DNA of 64,000 nucleotides from Devosia soli (GCF_000970455.1 NZ_LAJG01000023.1:186001-250000); one strand, 5' to 3'; counted from the first letter of the stretch, positions 26,498 through 35,851 are shown. Notes: generated by a model from the letters alone, not told the origin. Numbers and translations: made by a program.

Positions 26498-26875
26498 ATG
26501 ACCGCTCCGACGGAATTGCTGCACCGGCTGCAGATAAAGGCCGGGACCAAACTTTGGCTTATCAACGTCCCAGACCATATCGCCCAGGAAATCACCGCGG
26601 GAGCAGAGGTCGAACCGGTGTCGGGCGATTCTTACTACGACGGCGTACTAGCGTGTTTTGCCTCTATGGGCGAGGTGGGCACCATGGCCCCGCGTATCCT
26701 CGCCGAGCTGCCTCCGGATGGGCTCCTATGGGTCGCCTATCGAAAGGGCGGGGCAGAGCTCACGGAGGCGGCGGGATGGGCGTCATTCGAGAACGCGGGG
26801 TTGAAGTCGGTCGAGGCTGCCGAACTGGATGCGGAATGGTCCGCGCTACGGTTCCGCCCAAAGGACGCGGCCTAA
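26498..26875 (+). CDS. DUF3052-like conserved hypothetical protein
   Basis: A 125-residue soluble protein from the ATG at 26498; a TTG at 26453 would add 15 residues. The central LPPDGLLWVAYRKGG and the end LDAEWSALRFRPK resemble DUF3052-type proteins (DGALWVAWPK, DETWSGLRF pattern). Its function is unknown. It is divergent from rpmG and convergent with the DUF983 gene, with a terminator between. Confidence 0.7.
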   Translation: MTAPTELLHRLQIKAGTKLWLINVPDHIAQEITAGAEVEPVSGDSYYDGVLACFASMGEVGTMAPRILAELPPDGLLWVAYRKGGAELTEAAGWASFENAGLKSVEAAELDAEWSALRFRPKDAA

Positions 26876-26896
26876 CGACGAAAACCACATGCAAAA

Positions 26897-26916
26897 ATCC
26901 CCGCTTTCGCGGGGAT
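26897..26916 (-). terminator. Intrinsic terminator of the DUF983-rnr transcript
   Basis: ATCCCCGC (26897-26904) pairs with GCGGGGAT (26909-26916), TTTC loop; on the minus strand the stem runs into TTTTTGC. It serves the leftward DUF983 transcript and sits between convergent genes. Confidence 0.75.
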
Positions 26917-26949
26917 CATGCAGCATTCTAGCTTCTAGTCGCGAGCAAA

Positions 26950-27348
26950 TCAGTCTGCCCGGCTAGGCGTGCCAAACCCATACATTCTCGCCGACCACTG
27001 CAGCCCGACGATGGCGCCCTTGATGGAGGGGAGCATGGCGAGGGGGAGGATGATGGCCAGGGGAATCATGGAGAGGAGGTAGGTCATCGGATTAACGTGC
27101 CAGACCATGTCCATGTGCAGCATGATGCCGACAAGGAGATGGCCGACGATCATGATGGCAATATAGGGCGGGAAGTCGTCGGCGCGGTGATGGCTCAATT
27201 CTTCGCCGCAGACATCGCACTCATCGGCGACCTTGAGATAGGCGCGGAACATCTTGCCCTTGCCACAGTGCGGACACTTGCAGAGGGCGCCGCGCCAGAT
27301 GGCCTGGCCGGTGCTGCGGGTTTCAAGAGTGGTTGCGTTATCGGTCAT
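26950..27348 (-). CDS. DUF983 membrane protein
   Basis: A 132-residue protein with two zinc-ribbon type Cys pairs (CPHCGKGKMF and CDVCGEEL) followed by two membrane helices (about 63-85 and 89-110). DUF983 proteins are widespread in alphaproteobacteria, commonly next to rnr; their function is not established. It starts 4 bases after the rnr stop, so the two are probably co-transcribed. Confidence 0.88.
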   Translation of the reverse strand: MTDNATTLETRSTGQAIWRGALCKCPHCGKGKMFRAYLKVADECDVCGEELSHHRADDFPPYIAIMIVGHLLVGIMLHMDMVWHVNPMTYLLSMIPLAIILPLAMLPSIKGAIVGLQWSARMYGFGTPSRAD

Positions 27349-27352
27349 CGCA

Positions 27353-29629
27353 CTATCTCTTTCTCCGGCCCTTGGGGCCGAAGCTCTTATTTGGGCGCTT
27401 TTGCGGGCGGCGGCCAGATGGCGGATTGCCGCGGGTGCCTTCGGACAGTAATTCGAAGCGTAGCGCGCCGGCTACGGGTGCGGCTTCAAGAAGGCGCACG
27501 GTCACGCGGTCGCCGAGGGTAAAGGTCTCGCCGCCGCGCTCACCGATCATCGCCTGCCGTTCTTCGACGTAGCGATAATAGTCCTGGCCGAGGGTCGAGG
27601 CGGGGATAAAGCCATCGGCGCCAGTTTCGAGAAGGCGGATGAAGAGGCCCGAGCGGGTGACGCCGGAAACGCGGCCCTCGAAGCGTGCGCCGATTTTTTG
27701 TGACAGGAACTGCGCAAGGAGGCGATCGGAGGTTTCGCGCTCGGCCAGCATGGCGCGGCGTTCGGTCGCCGAGATGTGCTGGGCAATACCGGTGAGCTTT
27801 GTTTCTTCCTGCTCGGTGAGGCCATCATTGCCCAGGCCAAGGGCCTTCACCAAGGCGCGGTGGACGATCAGGTCGGCATAGCGGCGGATGGGGGATGTGA
27901 AGTGGGCATAGCGGTCGAGGTGAAGACCGAAGTGGCCATAATTTTCGGCGGAGTACTCAGCCTGCGCCTGGCTGCGCAGCACCATTTCGCTGACCTGCTC
28001 GACATTGCCCGTCTTGCGCGCCTGATTGAGGATGCCGTTGAAATCTGAAGCGCGGACGCTGTCCGACTTTTTGACCGCGATATCGAGGCTGCCGAGGAAA
28101 TCGCGCAGACTCTGCAGCTTTTCGGACGAGGGTTCGTCGTGGACGCGATAGAGCAGGACCTGGCGCTTTTGTTCCAGCGTTTCCGCGGCGGCGACGTTGG
28201 CCGCAATCATCATCTCTTCGATAAGCCGGTGGGCTTCGAGCCGCTCGGGAATGCGGATATCGGCGACCATGCCCTTGTCATCGACGATGATCTTGCGCTC
28301 GGGCAGATCGAGATCGAGCGGACCCCGCTTGTCGCGGGCTGAGGCCATGGCATCGTAAGCCGCCCAGAGGGGCCGCAGGATGGGTTCGAGCAGCGGGCCG
28401 GTCTTGTCGTCGGCATGGCCATCGATGGCCGCCTGAGCCTGCTGGTAGCTGAGCTTGGCGCCCGAGCGCATCAGGATGCGATGGAAGCTGTGGCTGATTT
28501 TCTGGCCATCGGCATTGAGCACCATGCGCACCGCGAGGGCGGCGCGGGGTTCGCCTTCCTTGAGCGAGCATAGCTCATTGGAAATGCGCTCGGGCAGCAT
28601 GGGCACGACGCGGTCGGGAAAATAGACCGAATTGCCGCGGAGATAGGCTTCGCGATCAAGCGCCGTGCCGGGGCGGACATAGGCTGCAACGTCGGCGATT
28701 GCCACGGTGACCACGTGGCCGCCCGGATTTTTCGGATCATCGTCCGACGCGGCATGGACGGCGTCGTCGTGGTCCTTGGCATCAGCGGGATCGATGGTGA
28801 TCAGCGGCAGATCGCGCCAGTCTTCGCGACCTTTCAGGGTCGCTTCCTTGGCCTCTTCGGCCTCGCGGATGACGCTCGTCGGGAAGACATAGGGGATTTC
28901 GAGATTGTGGATGGCGATCATCGAGACCGCGCCTTCGGAGGCGGGGTTGCCGATGACATTGGTGACCTTGGCGCGCGGAATCATCAGGCGGCCGGAGAGC
29001 TTTACTTCCACCTCGACGAGGTCGCCGTCCTTGCTGTCGCCGAGATCGCCAAGCGGAATGCGCATTTCCTTCTGCTTGCGATCGATCGGGATGAGGCGGG
29101 CGCCCTCATTGTCCATACGGACGATGCCGATCTGGCCGCGACGGGGCTTGTCGAGCACCTTCATCGGCTTGGCAGTATAAAAGGGGATTTCCCCATCGCC
29201 CGCATCGATGCGCGCGAGGATGCGGTCGCCGGGGGCGGGCACCACGCGGGAATCGCTGTTAACCAGCACTTCGACACGCGGCTTTTCGCCTTCTTCCGGG
29301 TTCCACTGGGCCGGGAAGGCGTGGAGCGCATCGGGATCGGCGTCGGCGGGAATGTCGAGGACGGTGACGTGGGGCAGGGCGGCCGTGCGGCGCAGCGCCT
29401 TGCGGGTGCGCGTGATGACGCCTTCGCCCTCGAGCTCGGCCAGCATGGCCTTGAACGGCCGGCGCATGTCGCCACGAATGCCGAAGACCTTCGCGAGATC
29501 TCGCTTGCCCTTGATGTCGGCATCTTGCGCGAGGGCTTCGAGCAGCTGCTCGCGGCTGGGCAATTCACCAGCGCGCGGCTGTACGCTGCGCTTCGGGCCC
29601 GAGGTGTTTTTGGGTTTTTTGGTTTTCAT
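27353..29629 (-). CDS. rnr: Ribonuclease R
   Basis: 3'-to-5' exoribonuclease of the RNB family that degrades structured RNA. The 758 residues hold an N-terminal winged-helix region, cold-shock domains, the RNB catalytic domain with the acidic cluster TIDPADAKDHDDAVHA and the C-terminal S1 domain (FEGRVSGVTRSGLFIRLLETGADGFI), ending in a basic tail (GRRPQKRPNKSFGPKGRRKR). The start MKTKKPKN is at the top of the frame. In relatives topA is immediately upstream; here a dipeptidase gene and repeats separate them. Confidence 0.95.
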   Translation of the reverse strand: MKTKKPKNTSGPKRSVQPRAGELPSREQLLEALAQDADIKGKRDLAKVFGIRGDMRRPFKAMLAELEGEGVITRTRKALRRTAALPHVTVLDIPADADPDALHAFPAQWNPEEGEKPRVEVLVNSDSRVVPAPGDRILARIDAGDGEIPFYTAKPMKVLDKPRRGQIGIVRMDNEGARLIPIDRKQKEMRIPLGDLGDSKDGDLVEVEVKLSGRLMIPRAKVTNVIGNPASEGAVSMIAIHNLEIPYVFPTSVIREAEEAKEATLKGREDWRDLPLITIDPADAKDHDDAVHAASDDDPKNPGGHVVTVAIADVAAYVRPGTALDREAYLRGNSVYFPDRVVPMLPERISNELCSLKEGEPRAALAVRMVLNADGQKISHSFHRILMRSGAKLSYQQAQAAIDGHADDKTGPLLEPILRPLWAAYDAMASARDKRGPLDLDLPERKIIVDDKGMVADIRIPERLEAHRLIEEMMIAANVAAAETLEQKRQVLLYRVHDEPSSEKLQSLRDFLGSLDIAVKKSDSVRASDFNGILNQARKTGNVEQVSEMVLRSQAQAEYSAENYGHFGLHLDRYAHFTSPIRRYADLIVHRALVKALGLGNDGLTEQEETKLTGIAQHISATERRAMLAERETSDRLLAQFLSQKIGARFEGRVSGVTRSGLFIRLLETGADGFIPASTLGQDYYRYVEERQAMIGERGGETFTLGDRVTVRLLEAAPVAGALRFELLSEGTRGNPPSGRRPQKRPNKSFGPKGRRKR

Positions 29630-29757
29630 GTTGAGGGATATGTAGGGGATTGGCGGGGTTTTGCCAATTCAGGGCGGTCCACGGGAATAATCGCTCCGAT
29701 GGATCGATTTGAGCCGGGAGGCTTTGAGAGCGATGTTCGAATGGCCGGGCGGCGCCC

Positions 29758-29864
29758 GCACCTAACCTTCCCCTGGCAGGGGGAGGGATGTATCCAGTTT
29801 GCTGCGACAAGCGAGAGCAACGGAAAGTTCCTCCCGCTGACAGCGGGAGGCTGGGAGGGGGTGC
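29758..29864. repeat. Inverted pair of palindromic repeats (left of dipeptidase gene)
   Basis: Unit 1 (29758-29786) contains CCTTCCCCTGGCAGGGGGAGG; unit 2 (29828-29864) has CTCCCGCTGACAGCGGGAG with a GGGAGGGGGTGC tail. Reverse-complemented, unit 2 has the same layout as unit 1, so they form a head-to-head pair, like a BIME. They fill most of the 289-base rnr/dipeptidase gap. Confidence 0.75.
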
Positions 29865-29918
29865 TTGCCCCGCACGCCTAACAGCCGTTGAATATCCGAG
29901 TTACCAGAAAGCGATTCC

Positions 29919-30965
29919 ATGACCATTCCATTTTTCGACGGCCACAACGATACGCTCCTGAAGCTGCTCGAGGATCCGCGGCCCAATAAGGTCGAACTCT
30001 TTGCGCAGGGGATGCCGGAGGCGAATATCGATTTGCCGCGGGCGAAGGAAGCGGGGATGGTCGGCGGATTTTTTGCGATGTTTCCACCGCCGCTGAAGAG
30101 CAATCTCAGCGCCGTGGCGGCGAGCCCGACGACGTCGGCGGGGCAGTTGCCACCAGAGCTCGATATTGCCGAGGCGCAGCGCTCGACCAACGGGATGGCG
30201 GCGCTGATGTTCCGGCTGGAAAAGGCTGGGGCGCTGGCAGTGTGCCGAACAGAGGCGGATATTCGCGCGGCGATGGCCGAAGGAAAGCTCGCGGCGATCT
30301 ATCACCATGAGGGCGCCGAGGCGATTGACACCGATTTCAATGCGCTCGAAGTACTCTACGCGGCCGGCTTCCGGTCGCTCGGGATTACCTGGAGCCGGGC
30401 GAATGCTTTTGGGACCGGGGTGCCTTTCCGGTTCAATGCCGATCCCGATATCGGGCCGGGACTGAGCGATGCAGGCAAGGAACTGGTACGGGTCTGCGAT
30501 CGGATGGGCATCATGATCGATCTCAGCCACCTCAATGCGGCGGGCTTTCGCGACGTGGCGGCGATCTCGGGCAAGCCGCTCGTTGCGACCCATTCCAACG
30601 TTCATGCGCTATGTCCCTCGACGCGCAACCTGACGGACTGGCAGCTGGCGGCGATCCGGGAAAGCGGCGGCGTTGCCGGGCTCAACTATGCCACCGGGTT
30701 TTTGCGGCCGGATGGGAAGATGGAGCCGGACATGGAAATCGACCTGATGGTTCGTCACATCGATGCGCTGGTCGAGGCGCTTGGCGAAGATGGCGTGGCG
30801 CTGGGCAGCGATTTCGACGGGGCGATGATGCCGGCGCCGATCAAGGATGTGACGGGCGTGCCGAAACTGCTGCAGGCGCTGCTCGACAAGGGCTATGGCG
30901 AGGGGTTGGTCAGGAAGATCGCGCTCGGGAACTGGCTGGGCGTGATCGGGCGGACGATGGGGTAG
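29919..30965 (+). CDS. Membrane (renal)-type dipeptidase, peptidase family M19
   Basis: Binuclear zinc dipeptidase of the M19 family, 348 residues. Metal ligands are visible in order: H9 and D11 (FDGHNDTLL), the Glu in YHHEGAEAI, His in SHLN, His in ATHSNVHALCPSTRNLTD and Asp in LGSDFDGA. No signal peptide, so it is likely cytoplasmic. It lies on the strand opposite to its neighbours rnr and topA and has paired palindromic repeats on both sides, which suggests insertion into an older topA-rnr arrangement. Confidence 0.93.
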   Translation: MTIPFFDGHNDTLLKLLEDPRPNKVELFAQGMPEANIDLPRAKEAGMVGGFFAMFPPPLKSNLSAVAASPTTSAGQLPPELDIAEAQRSTNGMAALMFRLEKAGALAVCRTEADIRAAMAEGKLAAIYHHEGAEAIDTDFNALEVLYAAGFRSLGITWSRANAFGTGVPFRFNADPDIGPGLSDAGKELVRVCDRMGIMIDLSHLNAAGFRDVAAISGKPLVATHSNVHALCPSTRNLTDWQLAAIRESGGVAGLNYATGFLRPDGKMEPDMEIDLMVRHIDALVEALGEDGVALGSDFDGAMMPAPIKDVTGVPKLLQALLDKGYGEGLVRKIALGNWLGVIGRTMG

Positions 30966-31086
30966 GGGCGTTACCCCCACCTAGTCTCCCCCTACTAGGG
31001 AGAGAGGCATATCGAGTCTGCCGAAATTTCCGAGTGCCGCCGAGCGGCTCCTCCCCCCTATCAGGGGGAGGTTGGGTGGGGGCGCC
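30966..31086. repeat. Inverted pair of palindromic repeats (right of dipeptidase gene)
   Basis: Unit 1 (30966-31008) has TCTCCCCCTACTAGGGAGAGA after a CCCCCACC stretch; unit 2 (31046-31086) has CTCCCCCCTATCAGGGGGAG with a GTGGGGGCGCC tail, in opposite orientation. The pair ends one base before the topA stop codon at 31088-31090. Confidence 0.75.
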
Positions 31087-31087
31087 T

Positions 31088-33748
31088 TCAGAACGGCACG
31101 TCTTCGTCGGTGACGGTACTTTTCTTGGCGGGTGCTTTCTTAGCTGCAGGCTTTTTGGCCGGCGCTTTCTTTGCTGCTGACTTTTCATCGGCAGCGGCGG
31201 CCTTCTTGGCTGCCGGCTTTTTGGCAGCAGCTTTCTTGGCCGGGGCCTTTTTCACCTTGGTGCCTGTGGCTTCGGCGCGGGCGGCGATCCATTCAATGGC
31301 TTGCTCGACCGTTACGTCCTCGGGCTTGATGTCCTTGGGAATCGTCGCGTTGACCTTGCCCTGGTTGACGTAAGGCCCGTAGCGGCCGGCGCGGACGGTG
31401 ATGGGACCGTTGTCGTGCTCGAAGGTCTTGATCGCAGCCACCGCGGCGCCGCCACCGCGCTTGAAGCCGCCTGCGGCCTTTTGGGCGAGGAGGTCGACTG
31501 CGCGGTTGAGACCGACGGTGAAGACTTCTTCCACATCGGGCAGGTTAGCATACTTGCCATCATGCAGGATGAAGGGGCCATAGCGGCCGAGGCCGGCGGA
31601 AATAGGCAGGCCGGTTTCGGGATGCAGCCCGACTTCGCGCGGCAGCGACAGGAGCTGCAAGGCTTTTTCGAGGGTCAGCGCGGCCGGTTCCCAGCCCTTG
31701 GGCAGGGACGAGCGCTTGGGCTCCTTGCCTTCGCCGAGCTGGACATAGGGACCGAAGCGGCCGGACTTGAGGTGCACTTCCTCCCCCGATTCCGGATCGG
31801 TGCCGAGAACACCGTCACCCTGCGCTGCTTCCGAGGACTGGCCGGAGGCGGCGTCGGACAACTGCATGGTGTGCTTGCATTCGGGATAGTTCGAGCAGCC
31901 AATAAAGGCGCCGAACTTGCCGAGCTTCAGCGAGAGCGTGCCAGTGCCGCAGGTGGGGCAGCGGCGCGGATCGGAGCCGTCTTCCTTGGGCGGGAAGATG
32001 CGGCTCGCGAGTAGATCATTGAGTGCATCCAGAACTTCGGAGACGCGGAGATCCTTGATCTCGTCGATATTGCCGTTGAAGTCCTTCCAGAAGTCGCGAA
32101 GGACTTGCTTGTAATCGAGCTTGCCATCGGAAATTTCGTCGAGCTGCTCTTCGAGGCCGGCGGTGAAGCCATATTCGACATAGCGCGTGAAGAAGCTTTC
32201 GAGGAAGGCGGTGACAATGCGGCCGCGATCTTCGGGGACGAGCGCCTTGCCCTCGAGGCGGACATAGTTGCGGTCCTTGAGGGTGGTGACGATGGCGGCA
32301 TAGGTCGAGGGGCGGCCAATGCCGACCTCTTCCATCTTCTTGATCAGGCTCGCTTCGGTGTAGCGGCTCGGCGGCTGGGTGAAATGCTGCTCGATGTCGA
32401 CCTTTTGCAGGGTCGGCTTATCGCCCACCTTGAGCGGGGGTAGTTCGCGGCTGTCTTCGTCGTCGGTTTCCTCGTCGCTCTTGGCTTCGACGCCATAGAG
32501 TTTAAGGAAGCCCGGGAAGGTAACGACCGAGCCGACGGCACGAAGGGTGACGGTGCGTCCGGGTATGTTGACGGCGATATCGGCAGTCGTGCGGTCGATC
32601 TCGGCGGAGGCCATCTGCGAGGCGACGGTGCGGCGCCAGATCAGGCCATAGAGCTTTTGCTGATCGGCATCGAGGCGCAGGTCTTCGGGGCGCTTGAACA
32701 TGTCCGTCGGGCGGATCGCTTCGTGCGCTTCCTGGGCGTTCTTGGCTTTGGACGAATAAATACGGGCCTTCTCGGGCAAATATTCGGCGCCGTAGTGCTT
32801 GCCGATCACCGAACGGGCCATGGCAATGCCTTCGGGCGCCATCTGCACCGCGTCTGTACGCATGTAGGTTATGAGGCCGTCTTCGTAGAGGCGCTGGGCG
32901 ATCTGCATGGTGCGGCTTGGCGACAGGCCAAGGCGCGAGGAGGCGTCCTGCTGCAGAGACGAGGTGGTGAAGGGCGCGTAGGGATTGCGCTTGGTCGGCT
33001 TCTTTTCAACGCTGGCGACGTTGAACTGGCCGGCTTCGATGAGCTTCTTCAGCGCGCCGGCATCTTCGCCCGTTTTGATATCGAGCTTGTCGGTCTTCTT
33101 GCCATCGACCGAGAAAAGGCGTGCGACAAAGCCTTTGCCGTTCTGGGCAAGCGAAGCCTCGACGGACCAATATTCTTCCGGCTTGAATTTTTCGATCTCG
33201 GCTTCGCGATCGGACACGACGCGGAGGGCCACGGACTGCACGCGACCGGCGGAGCGGGAGCCGGGCAGCTTGCGCCAGAGGATCGGGGAAAGAGTGAAAC
33301 CGACGAGATAATCGAGGGCACGGCGGGCGAGATAGGCATCGACCAGCGGCATATCCACCTGGCGCGGATTGGCCATGGCGGTGGTCACCGCGTCCTTGGT
33401 GATGGCGTTGAAGACGACGCGCTCGACAGGCGTATCTTTCTTGATCGCCTTTTTCTGCCGGAGCACATCGAGAATGTGCCAGGAAATGGCTTCGCCTTCG
33501 CGATCAGGGTCCGTCGCAAGGATCAGGCCATCGGCGCCCTTGAGCGCATTGGCGATATCGGCGACGCGCTTCTTGGAGGCGGTATCGACCTCCCAGGACA
33601 TGGCGAAATCTTCATCGGGACGAACCGAACCGTCCTTGGCCGGCAAATCGCGGATATGGCCGAAGCTGGCCAGGACCTCATAGTCCTTGCCCAAATATTT
33701 GTTGATTGTCTTGGCCTTAGCCGGACTTTCAACGACGACGACCTTCAT
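31088..33748 (-). CDS. topA: DNA topoisomerase I
   Basis: Relaxes negatively supercoiled DNA. From MKVVVVESPAKAKTINKYLG the protein is 886 residues: TOPRIM domain (LILATDPDREGEAISWH), the catalytic region with active-site Tyr in GLITYMRTDAVQ, and a zinc ribbon CPTCGTGTLSLKLGKFGAFIG...CSNYPEC. C-terminal repeats with RYGPY/FGPYV motifs follow. The last about 60 residues are a Lys/Ala/Pro-rich tail with repeated AAKKPAAKKAPAKK units, resembling histone H1 and likely adding DNA affinity. The in-frame ATG six codons upstream is less likely. Confidence 0.95.
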   Translation of the reverse strand: MKVVVVESPAKAKTINKYLGKDYEVLASFGHIRDLPAKDGSVRPDEDFAMSWEVDTASKKRVADIANALKGADGLILATDPDREGEAISWHILDVLRQKKAIKKDTPVERVVFNAITKDAVTTAMANPRQVDMPLVDAYLARRALDYLVGFTLSPILWRKLPGSRSAGRVQSVALRVVSDREAEIEKFKPEEYWSVEASLAQNGKGFVARLFSVDGKKTDKLDIKTGEDAGALKKLIEAGQFNVASVEKKPTKRNPYAPFTTSSLQQDASSRLGLSPSRTMQIAQRLYEDGLITYMRTDAVQMAPEGIAMARSVIGKHYGAEYLPEKARIYSSKAKNAQEAHEAIRPTDMFKRPEDLRLDADQQKLYGLIWRRTVASQMASAEIDRTTADIAVNIPGRTVTLRAVGSVVTFPGFLKLYGVEAKSDEETDDEDSRELPPLKVGDKPTLQKVDIEQHFTQPPSRYTEASLIKKMEEVGIGRPSTYAAIVTTLKDRNYVRLEGKALVPEDRGRIVTAFLESFFTRYVEYGFTAGLEEQLDEISDGKLDYKQVLRDFWKDFNGNIDEIKDLRVSEVLDALNDLLASRIFPPKEDGSDPRRCPTCGTGTLSLKLGKFGAFIGCSNYPECKHTMQLSDAASGQSSEAAQGDGVLGTDPESGEEVHLKSGRFGPYVQLGEGKEPKRSSLPKGWEPAALTLEKALQLLSLPREVGLHPETGLPISAGLGRYGPFILHDGKYANLPDVEEVFTVGLNRAVDLLAQKAAGGFKRGGGAAVAAIKTFEHDNGPITVRAGRYGPYVNQGKVNATIPKDIKPEDVTVEQAIEWIAARAEATGTKVKKAPAKKAAAKKPAAKKAAAADEKSAAKKAPAKKPAAKKAPAKKSTVTDEDVPF

Positions 33749-33830
33749 GGAGAACCCATTCCGCAACGCTTTGACTGAGGTGGCGCAACATGGTGAACCG
33801 AGGGGACGGTGTCAACGGGGCGCGGCAAGA

Positions 33831-34946
33831 CTAGCTTGGACGAAGCGCCACAAGCTGGCCACCGGACCATTCGAGGCGCCCTTCGAGATCGAGCTCTAGG
33901 AGCAGGCCCTGCATGATCGATGGGGTGATCAGCGTCTGGGCGATCAGCTCGTCGATTTCCATCGGCGTCGTGGACAGCGCGCTCAAGAGCCGCTGGCGAT
34001 CGTTTTCGTCCGGCTGATTGTCGGCGGTGATATCGCTCAGGTCCGGGCTCCAGGCAGGATCGAAAAGCAGACCCCTCGCCGGATCGGCGACGGCGATGGA
34101 TTCGATGATGTCGGCGGCCGAGGTAATGAGCTTGGCGCCTTGCTGGATAAGGAGATTGCCACCCTCGGCGCGCGGATCGAGCGGCGAACCGGGGACGGCG
34201 AAGACATCGCGATTCTGTTCGAGAGCCAGGCGGGCGGTGATCAATGACCCCGAACGCTTTGCGGCTTCGACTACTACGGTGCCCAGAGATAGACCGGAAA
34301 CGAGACGGTTACGCCTAGGAAAGTCGCGAGCGCGAGGCTCCCAGCCGAGCGGCATTTCGGTGATGAGTGCGCCGCCTGCATCGAGGATGGATTGGGCAAG
34401 GGGGATATTCTCGTCGGGATAGATGTTATCGAGCCCGCCGGCGAGCACGGCGACGGTGCCTGTCGAAAGACTGGCGCGATGGGCGGCCGTATCGATGCCT
34501 CGAGCAAGGCCCGAGACGACGGTGTAGCCGGCTTCGCCCAGATCGGTAGCCAGAATACGGGTCATCTTGGCGCCGGCAGCGGAGGCATTGCGGGCGCCGA
34601 CGATGGCAACGGTGCGATGCCAATCGAGCGCGGTTCCGCCGACGAGTGTAACGATCGGCGGGGCGCCATGAATATGGGAAAGATGCGCCGGATAATCGGC
34701 TTCGCCGAGAGCGACGATGCGCGCGCCCCACTTTTCGAGGGCCGCCACTTCGTCCTCAGCTTGGCTCAGGCTTGTGATGCGGGCCGGTCGTCCCGTATTG
34801 CGCAGCAGGTCGGGCAGGGCTGCAAGGGCGGCTTCGGCAGAGCCGAAGCGATTGAGCAACTGGCGGAACGTGGCGGGGCCGACATTGTCGGAGCGGGCAA
34901 GACGCAGCCAGGCAAGGCGTTGGGCCGGCGTGAGCTGTTGCGTCAC
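33831..34946 (-). CDS. dprA: DNA-processing protein DprA
   Basis: Loads RecA on incoming single-stranded DNA during transformation. The 371-residue form begins at a GTG (34944-34946, VTQQLTPAQRLAWLRL) with GGGA 6 bases upstream; a TTG four codons earlier is an alternative. It has an N-terminal helical domain, the Rossmann core VAIVGARNASAAGAKMTRIL, VVSGLARGIDTAAHR, LAGGLDNIYP and GSLITARLALEQ, and a C-terminal winged helix. Together with comEC it hints at natural transformation ability. It follows plsY by 14 bases. Confidence 0.93.
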   Translation of the reverse strand: MTQQLTPAQRLAWLRLARSDNVGPATFRQLLNRFGSAEAALAALPDLLRNTGRPARITSLSQAEDEVAALEKWGARIVALGEADYPAHLSHIHGAPPIVTLVGGTALDWHRTVAIVGARNASAAGAKMTRILATDLGEAGYTVVSGLARGIDTAAHRASLSTGTVAVLAGGLDNIYPDENIPLAQSILDAGGALITEMPLGWEPRARDFPRRNRLVSGLSLGTVVVEAAKRSGSLITARLALEQNRDVFAVPGSPLDPRAEGGNLLIQQGAKLITSAADIIESIAVADPARGLLFDPAWSPDLSDITADNQPDENDRQRLLSALSTTPMEIDELIAQTLITPSIMQGLLLELDLEGRLEWSGGQLVALRPS

Positions 34947-34960
34947 GCCCGTTCCCAAAA

Positions 34961-35569
34961 TCAGGCCGCCGTCTTTTCGCCGCCGATGCGCGGCTCGGTG
35001 CCCTTGAGGAGCCGCGCAATATTCTCGCGGTGCTGGAAGAAGAGCAGCAGCGCGAGCAGCAGGACGGTCAGCGCCAGGCGATCCGTGCCCAGAACATAGG
35101 CAAAGATCGGCGCCGTAGCTGCCGCGGTGAGCGCGGACAGCGAGGAGATTTTCCGCGTGAAGGCAATAAGCAGCCACACGGCGCAGAAGATAAGGCCGAC
35201 AGGCCACGCCAAAGCCAAGAGCGAACCGATCATCACGGCGACACCCTTGCCGCCCTTGAAGCCGAGCCAGACGGGGAAGCAATGGCCCAGAAAGGCTCCA
35301 AAGGCTGCCAGCATGGCCGGCTCTTCGCCCCAGAAATAGCGGGCGACGAGAATGGGCAGGACAGCCTTGAGGGCATCAAGCACGAGTGTTGCAGCAGCAA
35401 CCTTCTTGTTGCCGGTGCGCAGGACGTTGGTCGCCCCGATATTGCCCGATCCGATATTGCGGATATCGCCGAGGCCGGCAGCGCGCGTGAGGATCAGGCC
35501 GAAGGGAACGGAGCCACAGATGTATCCGAGAACGAGCGCCAGGATGAATGGCAGGATATCTGTCGGCAT
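34961..35569 (-). CDS. plsY: Glycerol-3-phosphate acyltransferase PlsY
   Basis: Inner-membrane enzyme that transfers acyl from acyl-phosphate to glycerol-3-phosphate, the first phospholipid step. The 202 residues have about five membrane helices and the three conserved loops: [23 protein letters not shown] and [17 protein letters not shown]. It is upstream of dprA, the common Hyphomicrobiales order (plsY-dprA-topA). Confidence 0.95.
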   Translation of the reverse strand: MPTDILPFILALVLGYICGSVPFGLILTRAAGLGDIRNIGSGNIGATNVLRTGNKKVAAATLVLDALKAVLPILVARYFWGEEPAMLAAFGAFLGHCFPVWLGFKGGKGVAVMIGSLLALAWPVGLIFCAVWLLIAFTRKISSLSALTAAATAPIFAYVLGTDRLALTVLLLALLLFFQHRENIARLLKGTEPRIGGEKTAA

Positions 35570-35680
35570 GGTTTCTCCCCTGTTAGCGAAGGATTAGCGC
35601 CGGGCCGGGCACTGGGCAAGGGCCGGACGGAATGCGGCGGAGGAAATTTGGGGCCGGCGCTCGCCCAGTGCATATCCGAT

Positions 35681-35785
35681 GCGCACCCTCCTCTTGACGG
35701 GGGAGGGCTGGAAAGGGGCGTTCACGCGCAGGGAAATCGTGGCGCCCGCACCCCTTCCCATCCTCCCCCGTTAACGGGGGAGGTG
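35681..35785. repeat. Pair of palindromic repeats with a perfect 22-base palindrome
   Basis: Unit 1 (35681-35720) has CCTCCTCTTGACGGGGGAGG with a rightward tail; unit 2 (35741-35785) contains a perfect palindrome at 35762-35783 with arms CCTCCCCCG and CGGGGGAGG around TTAA, with its tail on the left. The two tails face each other, opposite to the pairs near 29.8 and 31.0 kb. Confidence 0.75.
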
Positions 35786-35822
35786 TTCACTTTGGGCCCG
35801 CGCGGCGTTTCCAATTTCCACC

Positions 35823-35851
35823 GTGTCATCCCGCTTTCGCGGGAATGACAC
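35823..35851. repeat. GTGTCAT-CCCGC palindromic repeat
   Basis: GTGTCATCCCGC and GCGGGAATGACAC pair with one bulged base around a TTTC loop. Elements of this kind are frequent between genes in alphaproteobacteria. Confidence 0.65.

Noticed and set aside
29758..31086. A CRISPR array or transposon ends, suggested by repeats on both sides of the dipeptidase gene
   Set aside because: Units are palindromic, few, unequal in spacing and in inverted pairs; there are no cas genes, no transposase and no target duplication that I can see.
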